In this document: positions 1 through 56,800 of the stretch, one piece after another
Layout: each line of letters opens with the position of its first letter
How positions within the stretch are numbered: the first letter of the stretch is position 1
DNA from: Pempheris klunzingeri
Lineage: Eukaryota > Chordata > Actinopteri > Acropomatiformes > Pempheridae
Length of the DNA: 64,000 nucleotides
NCBI RefSeq assembly: GCF_042242105.1
Contig: NC_092028.1
Coordinates: 10,277,338 to 10,341,337 of the forward strand
Direction: 5' to 3'
The notes under the pieces: generated by a model
Told to the model about the DNA's origin: nothing
Database searches by the model: none
What the model saw: the letters and a program-made list of their open reading frames with translations, nothing else
Program-made: the position numbers and the translations under genes

Positions 1-44734
<44,734 letters not shown>

Positions 44735-45864
44735 CTTAGCTGGGGTTTACCAGAGCGACCTGGCCACCTAGAACAGACAGGGATGCAGGGATTGGTACCT
44801 TACACATTACAAGAAGGAGACAGAATCCATGCTTCATGTGTCCTTTAAACCCCTCTATGGTTTATACATTCACTTTATCAGGATTAGAGTAACTTGATAA
44901 TTCTCCTCCCTTATTGTAACTATACATATTTCATGGCACAACAGTCAATCCAGATCATTCTGTGTGATAGAAGGCCTATATGAAAACAAGCCTCCTGCAC
45001 CTGCACATCTGTTATAACAAAGTAAAACACAGTGAAGCAGGGACACTGTATGTCACCACTACTGATCATTAGTGCTGAACGGTGGCACGAAGCATTATAA
45101 AGCCATGTTTTAATGCAGCTCAGCTCTGACAGTCTGCATGAGTTCCCACTGAGCGGCTCTGCACTGTGGCAATGCGCATACTGCGTAGGCTCCAGCGTAT
45201 GAGCCGTGAACGACACATGTTCGTGTTTCAAATGAATAACCCACTGTGACGCACATCCCCGTAGTCCAGTTAACATCCACACTACATACAGACACGACAG
45301 ATAGGATGAGTGTGGTTGGCATCAGTGCCCAAACAGCGCAGAATGAAGGGAAAGCAGCAGCAGTAGTAGGGGGGGGTGGTTGCTGCTTGAGTCCTGTTTA
45401 TGAATATTAGGCTAATAGCTGCTGTAATTAACCTGCGCAGCTCTTACAGTTAGCCAACATTAACTAACGTAGCTAGGTGAGCCATTATATCGTGAGTAAA
45501 GCTAGCTAAAAGTCCAGCTACCACCGTCAGGGTAAACAAAAACAATTAATGTTAGCTTAAAAAAACGACCTAAGTTTGGTTTAACTCGAGTTAAATGGTA
45601 CTTAAAAGCTAGCTCTTATTCTGCCGTTATGAGTTACCTGTTTAGCGTTTGTATGGGCTGGATAACAGGACCGGCAAGGTAGGCTACAGGCTCCATTAAA
45701 CTAAAGGTGGGCTCTTAACTTGAAATAATGAGTGCGTTCAAACTAAGTTTCCAGAGCGACCTCCATCCTGTTCATCCACAGTGATGGTTTAATACCCACA
45801 ATGCGCTCTCTCGCCCCCCACTGAATAATAGTAATAATGATAATAATAATAATAACTAACTTAC

Positions 45865-46090
45865 CTGGTGTAGCGAGCGAAGCAGCAGTCAGATCCTGTT
45901 CTCCAAGCGGTCCGATCTCCCCCCGATGCGACCCTGTATGCAACTAGCTGCTGCACACAATTGAAATGCAGGCATGTATTTGGGGCTTTGGTATGCACCA
46001 CCACGGGCTGCCTCCACACTGGGGCCCCTCCTAAACGGAGCACACTTGACCGCTGCTGCTCCCGCCTACGATGGACTGCGCTCACATAGA
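45865..46090 (-). promoter_or_regulatory. myh10: myh10 probable 5' non-coding exon and promoter-proximal region
   Basis: A strong donor (CACCAG|gtaagtta) ends at 45865, upstream of the ATG exon, whose acceptor (tctgttctag) lies at 44768. Family knowledge says myosin II genes start with a non-coding exon joined to the exon carrying the ATG. The upstream boundary is a guess, because no TATA box or transcription start can be fixed by eye. An AAT-type microsatellite (about 45824-45857) begins about 7 bases inside the intron. A weaker alternative donor (AAACAG|gtaact) sits at 45638. Evidence is splice signal and position only. Confidence 0.5.
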
Positions 46091-46727
46091 GAGTGACCGT
46101 GCAGATCGATACACCTCACTGTGACCCCCACCCCCCTGCGATCATTCACCTGTGCAGAGATGAAGGGCTGCGGGTGCCGATCCCTGTCATAATCTGACTG
46201 CACTCGCACTTAAACTCATCGATACTTAGCAATGTGTGATGTAAACATAAAAACTCTATCCCCCACAAATCTATGCCCACCAGAAGCCGCCTGCAGACAA
46301 TTGGGCTCTCACTTTGCGCCCCCCTCATCATCATTGGCTGGATGAAACCAACCCCCCAATTTGCTGCAAACCAATGACATGCAGGAAAAAATATGACTGA
46401 TATTGCAACTGTTGCTTGCTTACACGACTTCCAAAATAACTTGGATGATCACTTATGAACACTCTGGTACCTTCTGAGACAGATCATCATTCTAAATACA
46501 TCCTTTAGGAAAAAAGAGGGGAAAAAAGTCAAAACCCAGAAGTAGTTTTTAAAGAGAAACATGTGGATCCTGGCTTTATCCCATTCACAGGTCATATGTG
46601 AAGTCATCCTCCCCATCCTCCTGCTGTAAACAGAAACAGCCCCCTCTTGTGTTTGAAAGCGACTCCAAGCTCACGACATCGTGCATCACCCGACCACAAA
46701 CGCAAGCTTTGGGTTTTACTGTGGCAT
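46091..46727. other. Intergenic region between myh10 promoter and DDX47 3' end
   Basis: About 0.64 kb separates the presumed myh10 5' exon from the DDX47 poly(A) signal. Any myh10 upstream promoter elements must lie here or inside the DDX47 3' UTR. No TATA box or gene is seen. Confidence 0.5.
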
Positions 46728-46733
46728 TTTATT
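46728..46733 (-). terminator. DDX47 polyadenylation signal AATAAA
   Basis: AATAAA on the minus strand, about 175 bases after the DDX47 stop codon. It is the first canonical signal I found downstream. Confidence 0.65.
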
Positions 46734-46906
46734 ACAAACAGATTGGAAACATCTCTGAGGGGCAGGAGCAGCATGTTTTCTCTAATTAAATAGTCCTCCG
46801 TACTAAACGGTGGGAAACATGCTGCTGTCATAATCAAGTCTTACAATAGAAACAAGAAAGGCATTGTGTGTTGTGGTTATGTACAGTCTGTTCAATGTTG
46901 CCGGCT

Positions 46907-47107
46907 TCAGCGTCCTCCCCGCCAGGCTGCTCCACCCTTCTTCTTCATCCCTCCTCGCCCTCCTCGCCCTCCTCCTCCTCCTCCTCCTCCTCCTCCCCCA
47001 GGTCCTCCTCTCACTTTCTTCCTCACTCCGCTCGCTTGTTCTGTGTCGTCCTCGTCTCCGTCTCCTCCTTTGGGCCTCTTCCTTTTCTCACCTAGCTCCT
47101 TCATTTC
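46907..47107 (-). CDS. ddx47: DDX47 last exon with poly-Gly/RGG tail
   Basis: 201 nt coding [20 protein letters not shown], then [17 protein letters not shown], a glycine run of about 11, [12 protein letters not shown] and AAWRGGR before TGA. It is encoded by a GGA/GGC trinucleotide run (about 46970-46996). The basic end fits a nucleolar RNA-binding tail. Acceptor tcttcctcag. Confidence 0.93.
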   Translation of the reverse strand, partial: EMKELGEKRKRPKGGDGDEDDTEQASGVRKKVRGGPGGGGGGGGGGGRGGRGGMKKKGGAAWRGGR

Positions 47108-50100
47108 CTGAGGAAGACCAGACATTTCATTTTCTCAGGTTGATCTTTATTCGGCTGATGTTTCCCAATGTACAACTCGGATGTGACATCCATCTTTCTT
47201 TAAAGCACTGGTGCCCGAAACTTATTTTCCCCCGTCTGATGAAATCAGGTAGTGAGGTCCTCCTCCATCAGCACCATCACTCATATTCCAAATGTGTTCG
47301 TACTTTAAACAGACTACATGAGCTCCTTCGCTTCATTCTGTTTTGTATCTGATTTTTATATTTTTTATCTCTATAGCATGTTAGTCCATTCCATATATTT
47401 TACATTTATAGGTAACATACAGTACAGGCCAAAAGTTTGGACACACCTTCTCATTCAATGCGTTTTCTTTATTTTCATGACTATTTACATTGTAGATTCT
47501 CACTGAAGGCATCAAAACTATGAATGAACACGTGGAATTATGTATGTATGTGTGAAATAACTGAAAACATGTCTTATATTCTAGTTTCTTCAAAGTAGCC
47601 ACCCTTTGCTCTGATTACTGCTGTTTTTGTTAAGTACATAATTCCACATGTGTTCATTCATAGTTTTGATGCCTTCAGTGAGAATCTACAATGTAAATAG
47701 TCATGAAAATAAAGAAAACGCATTGAATGAGAAGGTGTGTCCAAACTTTTGGCCTGTACTGTATTTATGGCATTTTACTTTTCACTGTTGTCATATCTAA
47801 TCACCTCGTTCTGTTTTTTGTAGATGTATTTCTCTCTAGATAGAATCTTCACACGAGTGACAAACATGTTCAATCTTGAACTGGATGCTATTTCACACTA
47901 ATAAATATACAACACAGGATATTGTAGAATACATTTTTGCATTTGTATTACTGGTAGAAGAGGGAAGTTTCAATCATTACTTTTAGCTTATTGGTTTCAG
48001 AACTTGTGTGTGTGTTTATTTCCCTAATTGTACAATATTGCTGTTTTTATTCGGTGTATTAGTGTAATAATAGCAGATCCCTGTCTGCCTCCTTGCTTAG
48101 ACACCAGGACCGCAATGGAAATAAGTTATGTGACTTTTTTTACGACATCTGGGTATTGTATTTTGGATATATTGGATTTTTATCAAATAAAATGATCTAT
48201 CTGAACTGTCTTTTATCCCTTTAACCCTTTAAAACCTAAGCGCAATGTCTCAGCTTTCAGAAACCATTGGATTTTTTCCGATAGCGCAAACCGTGACCCT
48301 TCTCCTTTCCATCCCATCATCCTCCAACTGTTCGCACTCCATACAATTCATCACGCCATTGTTCAGCATCTTTCACATCTATCCATTTCTACCCATAGAC
48401 CTCTTATTCTGATAAGCTGATAAACAGGATGTCAGATGAGACATTGACACTTCGAAGGACACTGCTTTAATATGGTGATATGATTATAAGGGAAAGGGGA
48501 AAAAGAAAACATAAAATATTCATTCAGTCATTCATTATCTATACCGCTAATCGATGAGCTTTGTAGGCTAAAGAAGCAATAATGATTACCCATGATTGCC
48601 CAGTTAACACCTGATAAGCGTGACAGTGAAGATGACTTACCAGCCTGGCAAACCTCTGGGCCTCGCTCACTCTCTCCACCAGCATCATCACCTCATCTTC
48701 CTGAGTAGGAAAGGCAGGAAGTTTCTTCCCAATCAGGCTTTCGATTCGCTGGAAAAGCTCCACATCATATCTACAGACGTGACAGAACATCAGTTCACTG
48801 CAGTCCACTTGTTTTCACTTATTTACAGCCAACAGATTGGTGAGAAAGAGCCAGGTCTTACTGAGTGACGAAGGTGATGGATTTCCCAGACCGGCCTGCT
48901 CTGGCTGTTCGTCCAACTCTATGGATGTAGTCCTACGGGGGCAGACAGATCCAAAGGTGCGTTCAGATCAACTCAAACAAACGAAAACATCACAAACCAG
49001 CAGCGTGGCGGGCAGCACCAAGGTACCTTGGAGTGAGTGGGGATGTCGTAGTTGATGACGCAGTCAACATGAGGGATGTCCAGTCCTCTGGATGCCACGT
49101 CGGTCGCCAGCAGCACAGATCGGGACTTGGACTTGAACTTGTTTAGAGCTCCCAGACGTTTATTCTGACCAACAGAGGGAGGAGGATCCAGACAGTGAAT
49201 ATGACATCAAATAGATAAACAAGAAACTGCAGAGAAGGATTCACACTGAGGGAAACACTTCCCCAAAAGTCTACATATTGACAATATACCATTACATCAT
49301 ATAAAATCATGCTGTGATTATATTTACAGAGAATAATGCAGAAAAGCTTGGATGTACCAGCATCTACAGAACACTCTGAGCTTTCATGTCAGATTTGGTG
49401 TTTTCTATATACACAGTTATATTGCTGCATGGTACAAAACCAGAATAGGATGCTGTTGTTGCAGCTCAGACGGAGCCAAACGCTTTTCAACTTTCATACA
49501 ATGGCTGAAAAAGTTAAAAATCACTGTTGTGGCTTATGGTAAATATAGCGACAGTGATCTATTGATGTTTGTAAATGTTATGTAATGTTATATTTTGGCA
49601 TTCTACATTTACTGAACTGTGTTTTAAGGCTGTGCCAAAGAATGGTGCAAGACAGTGTAATGATGCAGGGCTGCAACTAACCATTATTTTCTCGGGTCAA
49701 TCGATCAATTTGTTTTCTCAACCAAAACCAGAAAAGAACCAGAATCTGAGAAACTTAAAACCTGAATTGTCATTTCTACTTAAAAAGGCACCAGTGTCTG
49801 TTACTGCACTGTAAAGAGAGGCTTTTTGAATGATGATGTCTGTGGAGAAGACTCAGCATCAGTAACATTTCATTTTGAAGGTGAGAACTTCCTGTTCCTA
49901 CCTGTGTGTGTGTGTGTGTCTTTTCTTGCTACATAGTGAGGACCAGAACAGCATTTTACCAGCAAAGTGAGGACACTTTTGGGAAGTGAGGACATTTTGG
50001 TCCTCACAACTTCCAAGGGCTGTTTCAGGGTTAAAAGTTAGTTTTAAGGTTACGATTAGAATTAGGTTTAGGTTAAGGCATTTAATTGTCATCTTTAAGG

Positions 50101-52975
50101 TTACAATAAGGGGCTGGGGAATGCAATGAGTGTCCTCACAAAGACAGTACAAAGTGTGTGTGTGTGTGTGTGTGTGAGAAGCTCCACCTGACTCATCTGG
50201 CCATGGAGAGGGATAGCAGTGATGCCAAGGTTCCTCAACAACAGCGCCACCCGCTGGGCGTTGTTACATGTGCTGCAGAAAATCATAAATGAGTTGCCAG
50301 CCAGTTCGTTCAGGATGGACACCAGGTAACAGTCCTGCAACAAACACAAACCCCATCGTACCTTAGATAAATACCATTACAAAGCGATGCAGCATTTGGT
50401 TTCAGACATTACAACGTTACCTTGTACTTGGATGGTATGAAGATGTAGTATTGCTGCAGTTTGTCAACTGTAGAGTATTTGCTGGAAACCGCACACTTCA
50501 CAGGATCTTTCAGAGCTGCTCGCTGTAATTTTTGGACCTGTAATCCAAAACGAAAGAATGTAAGCGCAAGAGCAAAACACTCAGGCTGTACATGTGGGGG
50601 AATGCTCTGGTGGAAAGCTTATTAGTTTTCCTGGTAAACCGCAGCGCTTGCGACCCGTAACACAGAACAAAGCAGGGCAACAAACAGCACAACTCACAAG
50701 CTCTGTCAATTACACCTTCTCAGCGTTGTTACATGTCTGTCTACCTTTTTAGTCATGGTGGCAGAGAACAAGAAGGTGCGTCGCTCTCTGGGAATCACCT
50801 TCAAGATTTTATCCACCTGGCAAAAAGAAAGAAAACGTACTCAGAGGAAAAGCACCTCATAGTAGATAGATGTTCCTTCATTTCTGTTGTAATGTTCCAA
50901 GTAAAATAAATAGATATTTCCACTCAAGTGATTATATTTCTTATATTAAAAATAGAGAAGAATAGAAAAGGAAGCTAAATGTAAGAAGGAAACTGTTAAA
51001 CTCAATGAAAGCCGTGACATTAATGACCAAGTTTCTGAGCACCCACCTCAGTCTCAAAGTCCATGTTGAGGATTCTGTCTGCTTCGTCCATGACCAGGAA
51101 CTTCAGAGCTCGTAGAGAGAAGCCCTTTGTGTTCTCCATGTGGTCTATCAACCGACCAGGTGTAGCTGCAGACACATTTGAGTCACTTCATCACATCGAG
51201 GCGTGTTTAAACTGCTGAATATTGGAATCACTGCAAGTTTGTGTAGACGTTAATACTTCCTATAACAAAGTGAACGACTCTGATCTGACAAACTTTTCTA
51301 ATAATGTTTCCTACAAGGGGTTATGTAATCTGTAGTTTTACATTTATTACTGTTCACAGTAAGGACACTGTTCATTTTAGTACAAAAGGGATACTTTTGC
51401 TCGCTTTGGGAGCTGGTCAGATTACATAGGAACTTACAATATTGGAAATCATTTGGAAAAAAAAAAAAAAAAAAAAAATCGATGAAAATGAAGACAACCA
51501 TCACAACATCAGCTCAGCACATGTAAATATATACACACATGTTAACGCCTATGAACTGAAAGTTATTGACATCTGTGTGAAAACGTCCTGATCATAGTTT
51601 CACCAGTGGTCTTACCAATAACAATGTGTGGTTTTTTGGCCAACACCAAAGACTGGGACATCATGTCGATTCCTCCAACTATGACAGCTGCAACAGAAAC
51701 GAGACACGTTTTAGGCACCACAAACAAACAAAAATCATCTGCATCACTTGCAAACCAGTTCATCCTTTAATGGACACACACCACACTTAACGCCGATGCT
51801 GGAGCCCAGGGCCTCAAACTGCTCAGAGATCTGGAAAGCCAGCTCCCTGGTCGGGGTGAGGACGAGGGTGTGTAGCCTCTGGGGCGAGGCCAGCAGCGAC
51901 TGGAGGATGGGCAGAGCGAAGGCGCCAGTCTTGCCCGACCCGGTCTCTGCCAGGCCAATGACATCCCTCCCTGCAGTTAAAGAAGAAGGAAACAAACAGA
52001 TGTTACAGAGGTTATGTGTATTAAGAGGTGGAGGAAATGAATAATATACATTCACTCAAGCACTGTGCTTCAGTAAAGTCATTTACGCTTTCTAATTCTA
52101 CTCCTCTTATTTGGCAGGTATAGTTAAATGTTACTTTGCAGATTAAGATGCTGAAAACCTGTAATAGTCCCAGCAAAGTTCTTACACACCAGAGAGCCAT
52201 GCTGACAGGTGTGTCACAGAAAAAATGAAAAAGTCCTGCACATTTTGGATTTAAAAAAAACCTATAACACCATTCAAAGTACATAAATAAGAACTAGCTG
52301 CTTAAATTTCAGTGCCTCAGTAATAATAATTCTGACTTTAAGAACATATAATATTTCTGTGCTTCTACTTAATACTTTGAATACAAACCTTGCAAAAGAA
52401 TATTTATGCATTGCAGCAAAGTTTTATTTAATGTAAAAGATCTGATTGTGCTTCTCCCACTGTGCACAAAACAAAGGCTGGCAGCAGCCTCCTGTGCTGG
52501 AGCCAGGTGACAGGCAGAGCTTTCTGTGATCACCCACCTTGCAGGGCTACAGGTACAGCCTCTGTCTGGATCTTCGTGGGACTCTTCCATCCCAGCTGAT
52601 CACAAGCCTCGCAGAGCACCTCAGTGACCCCCTGTGGACGGCAAAGACACCGGGTGGAGATATTTGTAAGTTGCTGATAATATTTTGCAACCAAACAACC
52701 GTTCTTCAAACCTTATCAGACACCAGGTATTTACTATCCGATAACAACACTTTAAACTAGCTTGGTTTAGCTAGCTAACGTGCTATGCTGCCGCTTGTTT
52801 ACGTTGCTGACATGGCGTCTTTTCCTCTCTCTCTAGATAAACCTACCAGATCCTTAAAAGTCTTCACTGCCTCATTGTTTTCGCCGCTATTACAGTGACT
52901 ATTATCATCATCGCTATCCGAGCCATCGAGTGCTTCATCTCCGTTTGGCTTCACGCTTTCCTCAACCTCCGCCAT
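46907..52975 (-). CDS. ddx47: DEAD-box ATP-dependent RNA helicase DDX47, complete
   Basis: Nucleolar DEAD-box helicase (orthologue of yeast Rrp3) for pre-rRNA processing. Exons from the 5' end: 52847-52975, 52538-52631, 51782-51970, 51616-51687, 51047-51165, 50745-50816, 50421-50537, 50188-50334, 49027-49164, 48862-48932, 48641-48770 and 46907-47107. The sum is 1,479 nt, 492 residues plus stop, in frame throughout. Motifs: Q-motif region FKDLGV..PTKIQ, Walker A AETGSGKT (82-89), PTREL (114-118), TPGR (163-166), DEAD (188-191), SAT (219-221), HRVGRTAR (363-370). All catalytic residues are present. The start ATG has A at -3 and G at +4. Human DDX47 is about 455 residues; the excess is an acidic N-terminus and a Gly-rich C-terminus. 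It shares its strand with WBP11 upstream, whose poly(A) signal is about 300 bp away. Confidence 0.97.
47108..48640 (-). other. DDX47 last intron (1.5 kb)
   Basis: Holds the 342-bp inverted-repeat MITE (47420-47761). The rest is AT-rich with no recognisable exon or RNA gene. Confidence 0.6.
47420..47761. mobile_element. Palindromic Tc1/mariner-type MITE (342 bp)
   Basis: TA-flanked element with arms starting CAGTACAGGCCAAAAGTTTG. The two arms of about 128 bp are almost perfect reverse complements, the only difference I noted being a 2-base indel near CACGTGG/CACATGTGG. No coding capacity. It lies in the last DDX47 intron. The TIR sequence is one I recognise from many fish genomes. Confidence 0.93.
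49165..50187 (-). other. DDX47 intron 8 with dispersed repeats
   Basis: A 1 kb intron. It contains a CTGCAACTAACCATTATTTT-type repeat (about 49668-49760), a GTGAGGAC-rich repeat with telomere-like GGTTTAGGTTAAGG (about 49915-50150), and two GT runs (49901-49918 and 50155-50176). The second GT run reads CA on the transcript and starts about 11 nt inside the 5' end of the intron. Confidence 0.6.
51457..51478. repeat. 22-bp A homopolymer
   Basis: Poly(A) on plus, poly(U) in the DDX47 transcript, within the intron between exons 4 and 5. It could be a retroposon tail, but no body is recognised. Confidence 0.9.
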
Positions 52976-53281
52976 GCTCTTTGCCCCAACGTGTCGTCAG
53001 CTCCGTAATGCGCAGATGCGGAAACAAGTCCAAGCGTACGCTGCAATGGATGACGGGAATTGTTGTTTTTAAAACCCTTCTTTTTCCCCAGGTAATAAAA
53101 CCCCTAAAACTCTTACTGCTTAGCTAAAAAAGTGAAAAAGGTCAAACTAATGTGGAATTGTAATTATAGACTTTAGGTAGAAATCACCCTGAAATGAATT
53201 CTATTTATTTTGCCGATGTGTTGCTTATTTTCTCTCCCTTGTTACATCACACTGAAACATGAGGTAAACAGTTTCGACGTG
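52976..53281 (-). promoter_or_regulatory. DDX47 5' UTR/promoter interval
   Basis: About 300 bp between the DDX47 start codon and the WBP11 poly(A) signal. It is short and contains several CpGs near 52980-53060 (ACGTGTCGTC, ATGCGCAGATGCGG). The DDX47 core promoter must be here unless it overlaps the WBP11 3' UTR. No TATA box is evident. Confidence 0.5.
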
Positions 53282-53287
53282 TTTATT
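53282..53287 (-). terminator. WBP11 polyadenylation signal AATAAA
   Basis: AATAAA on the minus strand about 580 bases after the WBP11 stop. A further AATAAA lies at 53203-53208. Confidence 0.55.
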
Positions 53288-53868
53288 GAGCTGCAGATCA
53301 AACAGTTTCAGACAAGTATTTTGTCAGTGGTTGACAAACATTCTACACCTTTATCTTGATGGCCATCATGTTTAGGACTTCATCAATAAAATGAACATAA
53401 AATCATACAAAATGCATTTTCTGGTCATGGCAATTCACAAATAGCTGGCCGGAGGAAAAACAGAGTTGTAGGGTAAAAAAAATTACATATCGCAGGACAA
53501 ATAGCACTTGGTAGTCTCTGGCAAATTTTATTTCAGAGCAGAGAATAGTGTTGTTTTGATTTTTCTAGTAGAGTAGCAAGCAATTTAAATGTTTCCAATT
53601 ACATTTATAATCTGATGTCTTATCTGCGTCAAATTCACATTCTCTGAGATACGACAAATAATAGTCCAGATCAAATGAAGATGAGCCAGCTGAGACCAGT
53701 GCTGAGAGTGTAATAGGATTTCCTTGGTTTACTTAAGAGAGACATATCTAGCTGACTGCCTTGAAGACAGCTACCTCTATAACTCTGCACAGAAAACACT
53801 TAAAAACAAATACACTCCTTTTGTTCAGAACGCCCCACTGAACATCAGCCCCAATACCCTCTCGAGTC

Positions 53869-56800
53869 TCAGAGGAGTCCCTCCATCTCCCTCATAAAGG
53901 CCTCATACACCTGGTCCTTCGTCTTCATGTTGGGCTGAGACACAGCACCCATTTGGGCTGGGTTGACCAGGCCCATCGTAGCAGCTGCTGCCTGCTGTTT
54001 CTGCCCCAGTCCACCTCCCATGCTTTCATCTCCCCTCCTTCCTCCAACACCAGCCCCTGCTTTATCCAGAGGCCCAGCTGCTGCCCCGGGCATTGCTCCG
54101 CCCTTGTCCCTACGCACCCTCAGTGCCGTGGGCACAAAGCGGGTGACCTCTGCCTTTGGGTTGATAATCTGAGGTTTGGCAGAGATGGTGGCCCCACCAG
54201 AGCCAGCACCCGCTGCCAGACTGCCTCCAGCTGCTGCGACAGAGGTGATGTTGGCTCTCTTTTCGATGGTGGCTGCATGGTGGTGGCTGGGGGGGTTGCT
54301 GCCAGGATTGGTGCCTGTGGGGGCTGCAGCTGTCCCTGGAGGAGGAGGCATCTGCATGACTCCTGGTCGCATTGGCATGGGCATGGCAGGGGGCGGCATG
54401 TTGCTCTGTGAACCATCTTGGTTGGGTCCTGAGCCTTTCTGTCGCTGGACAATGTTGGGAGGAGCGCTGAGGACGTTGGAGTTGAGAGGTGGAGGAAAGA
54501 GGGAGAGTGGTGGGGCAAGGGGACGTGGGGGCCCTCCTGCTCTGGGGGGAGGAGGTGGGATACCTGTAAAAAGACAGGAAACAAATGTATTTCCATGGGT
54601 TGTCTGAGACATTCCTCTTCATCACCCCATGACTCCACTGAAGCATTAAGTATGCTTACATACAGTGTATGTAATAATTTATGGTCTCTTTCTAAAAGTG
54701 CTTTTTTTTTACTTTTTTTGCAACAGAGGAGAAATAGCATTTAAATTAAATATACGGTTCCTGGCGAAGCTTTTGACAAAGAAATCTGTCATGTTAGCTC
54801 AGCATGTGTTCATGCACACACAACAATGTTTACAGTATACACACAGTTTACCTTTTGAGTGAGAGTACTACACATATGGTCACGCACACACAGATGTGTG
54901 ACTTTATAAACAGTATGCACACATATGCCTACCTGGCGGTGCCGGGGGCGGCAGTCTGGGAGGGGGTCCTCGTGGTGGGGGGCCCGGTGGAAGGCCAGGA
55001 GGGGGGCCTGGTGGAGGACCTGGGGGCCGACCTGGTGGAGGTCCAGGAGGCAGAAGACGAGGCATTGGACCCCTCATGCCTCCAGGTATACCAGGAGGCC
55101 TCAAGAACGGAGGAGCCCCTGAAGAAACCACAACAGATCATGTAAATGACACGCTGAACGCTGGACAATTACTTTAACCAGCACAACTTTAAAACAGCTT
55201 CAGGGATTTCTTCCAGTTTGCTATTCAGAGTTGGAGCACAGCATTCCAGCTAATAAAGTTGTAACTAACCTGGTGGTGGGCCAGGAGGCGGGCCAGAGGG
55301 TGGACCAGGGGGCCTCATTGGAGGCGCTGGAGGTGGACCCAGGGGTGGAGGCCCAGCCATTGGTGGACCTTGCAAATGTGGAGGCCCTTGCTGTCCCACT
55401 GGCCCAGCAGAAGGGGGTAGACGCTGATTGGCCATAAGGTGGGGCTGGTTGTCCCCTGGTGGTCCCCTGTCTTCAATGTCTGAGCTATCTGATTCATCTG
55501 TGTATTCCTCCTCTACCTCTTCTTCTTCCTCCTCTTCTGGAACTGACTGACCTGAAAAGAAAATACCATGACATCAGAAAAAGAAATGAAGATCTACTAG
55601 CTTACCAAGTAGCGAATGAGCAGCAAAGACACGTGTATACTTCAGTACCTGCCATCCTTAACATCATGGCCTGCAGAGGAGTAATAGCCTTTGTCCTCTT
55701 TACCATCCTCTTCTTCTTCCTCTTTCCTTCACGGGGTGCCTCTGCAGGCATGTCGGCAAACCGTACACTGCGGCCTGAAGCAGTCACACAACAACACATT
55801 TATCAGAAGAGGACGTTAGTTTAAGAACCCAAATTCTCATCTGTGTCATTTTTCACTGTACACTGAAAGGTGCCATCACATCTCCCAGCAAAAAGAATCA
55901 CTCAGAAAAAATGTCACCTTTTGCCAAATATTCTCTGTAATAACAAAGTACAACCGATTGTTTGGCAATTATGCCAATTTCCTAAACCTGGTGTGATAAT
56001 AGTGAAATTTAGCTTCATTTTACCTGAACCCATGATACTGCTGTAAAATAATATACCGAAGAATTTAAACCACTAATACACAAATAAAGTAAACCGTTTT
56101 AAATTGAGAACTTTCAAAAATACGCTGAAGCATTTCTAAAACACTCACCTGCATGTCTTTCATTTCTGTCTCTATCCTCCTCTCTTTCCCTCTCATCATC
56201 CTGCCTGTCCACACTCATTCTCTGGTCACCGTCTCCCCCTTCATCTCGATCTTCTTCACTGTCCTCCTCGGAGTCACTGTCATCATCGTCCATATCATCC
56301 CGATCTCTGTCGCTCTCGCTGCCACTGTCACGATCTCTTCCCAACTCCATGACAGACTCCTTTTCAAAACCAGGAATGCATGGCTCTGTTCAGGAAAAAA
56401 AAAAAGAGTGGGGGCAACAAGTACGAAAGAAAAGTTATTTTGTCATTAAATGGAAAAGTAGAATTCAGAAATGTAGTCGTTGAGGGTTTGTGCGTTACCT
56501 ATGTCTGCGCCATAACTTCGTCGAGCGGGAACGCCGCACAGTGCCAGGACCTGTGGAGGTGGAGGTCCTGGTGGGGGCCCAGGGGGCTTCTTCCCAGGAG
56601 GTAAACGTGGCACACCTGGCACTGTTGCCACAACCGGTCCAGTGGATGCTGACAGAGACCCTTTACTGAAAGATACATGACAAAATGTGGCACAATAATA
56701 CTCAGCATCATCACTTACTAAGTTTACCTGCAGAAAACATACAAAGGTGAGTACCTACCCAAAAGTGGAGCTCTTTTTCAGTATGGAGGGAGGCTGAGCT

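Noticed and set aside
46864..47352. Plus-strand 162-residue open frame
   Set aside because: It is the antisense shadow of the DDX47 last exon and its GC-rich repeat.
53953..54607. Long plus-strand open frames of 143-152 residues
   Set aside because: They are antisense to the WBP11 last exon, whose Pro/Gly codons leave the opposite strand free of stops.
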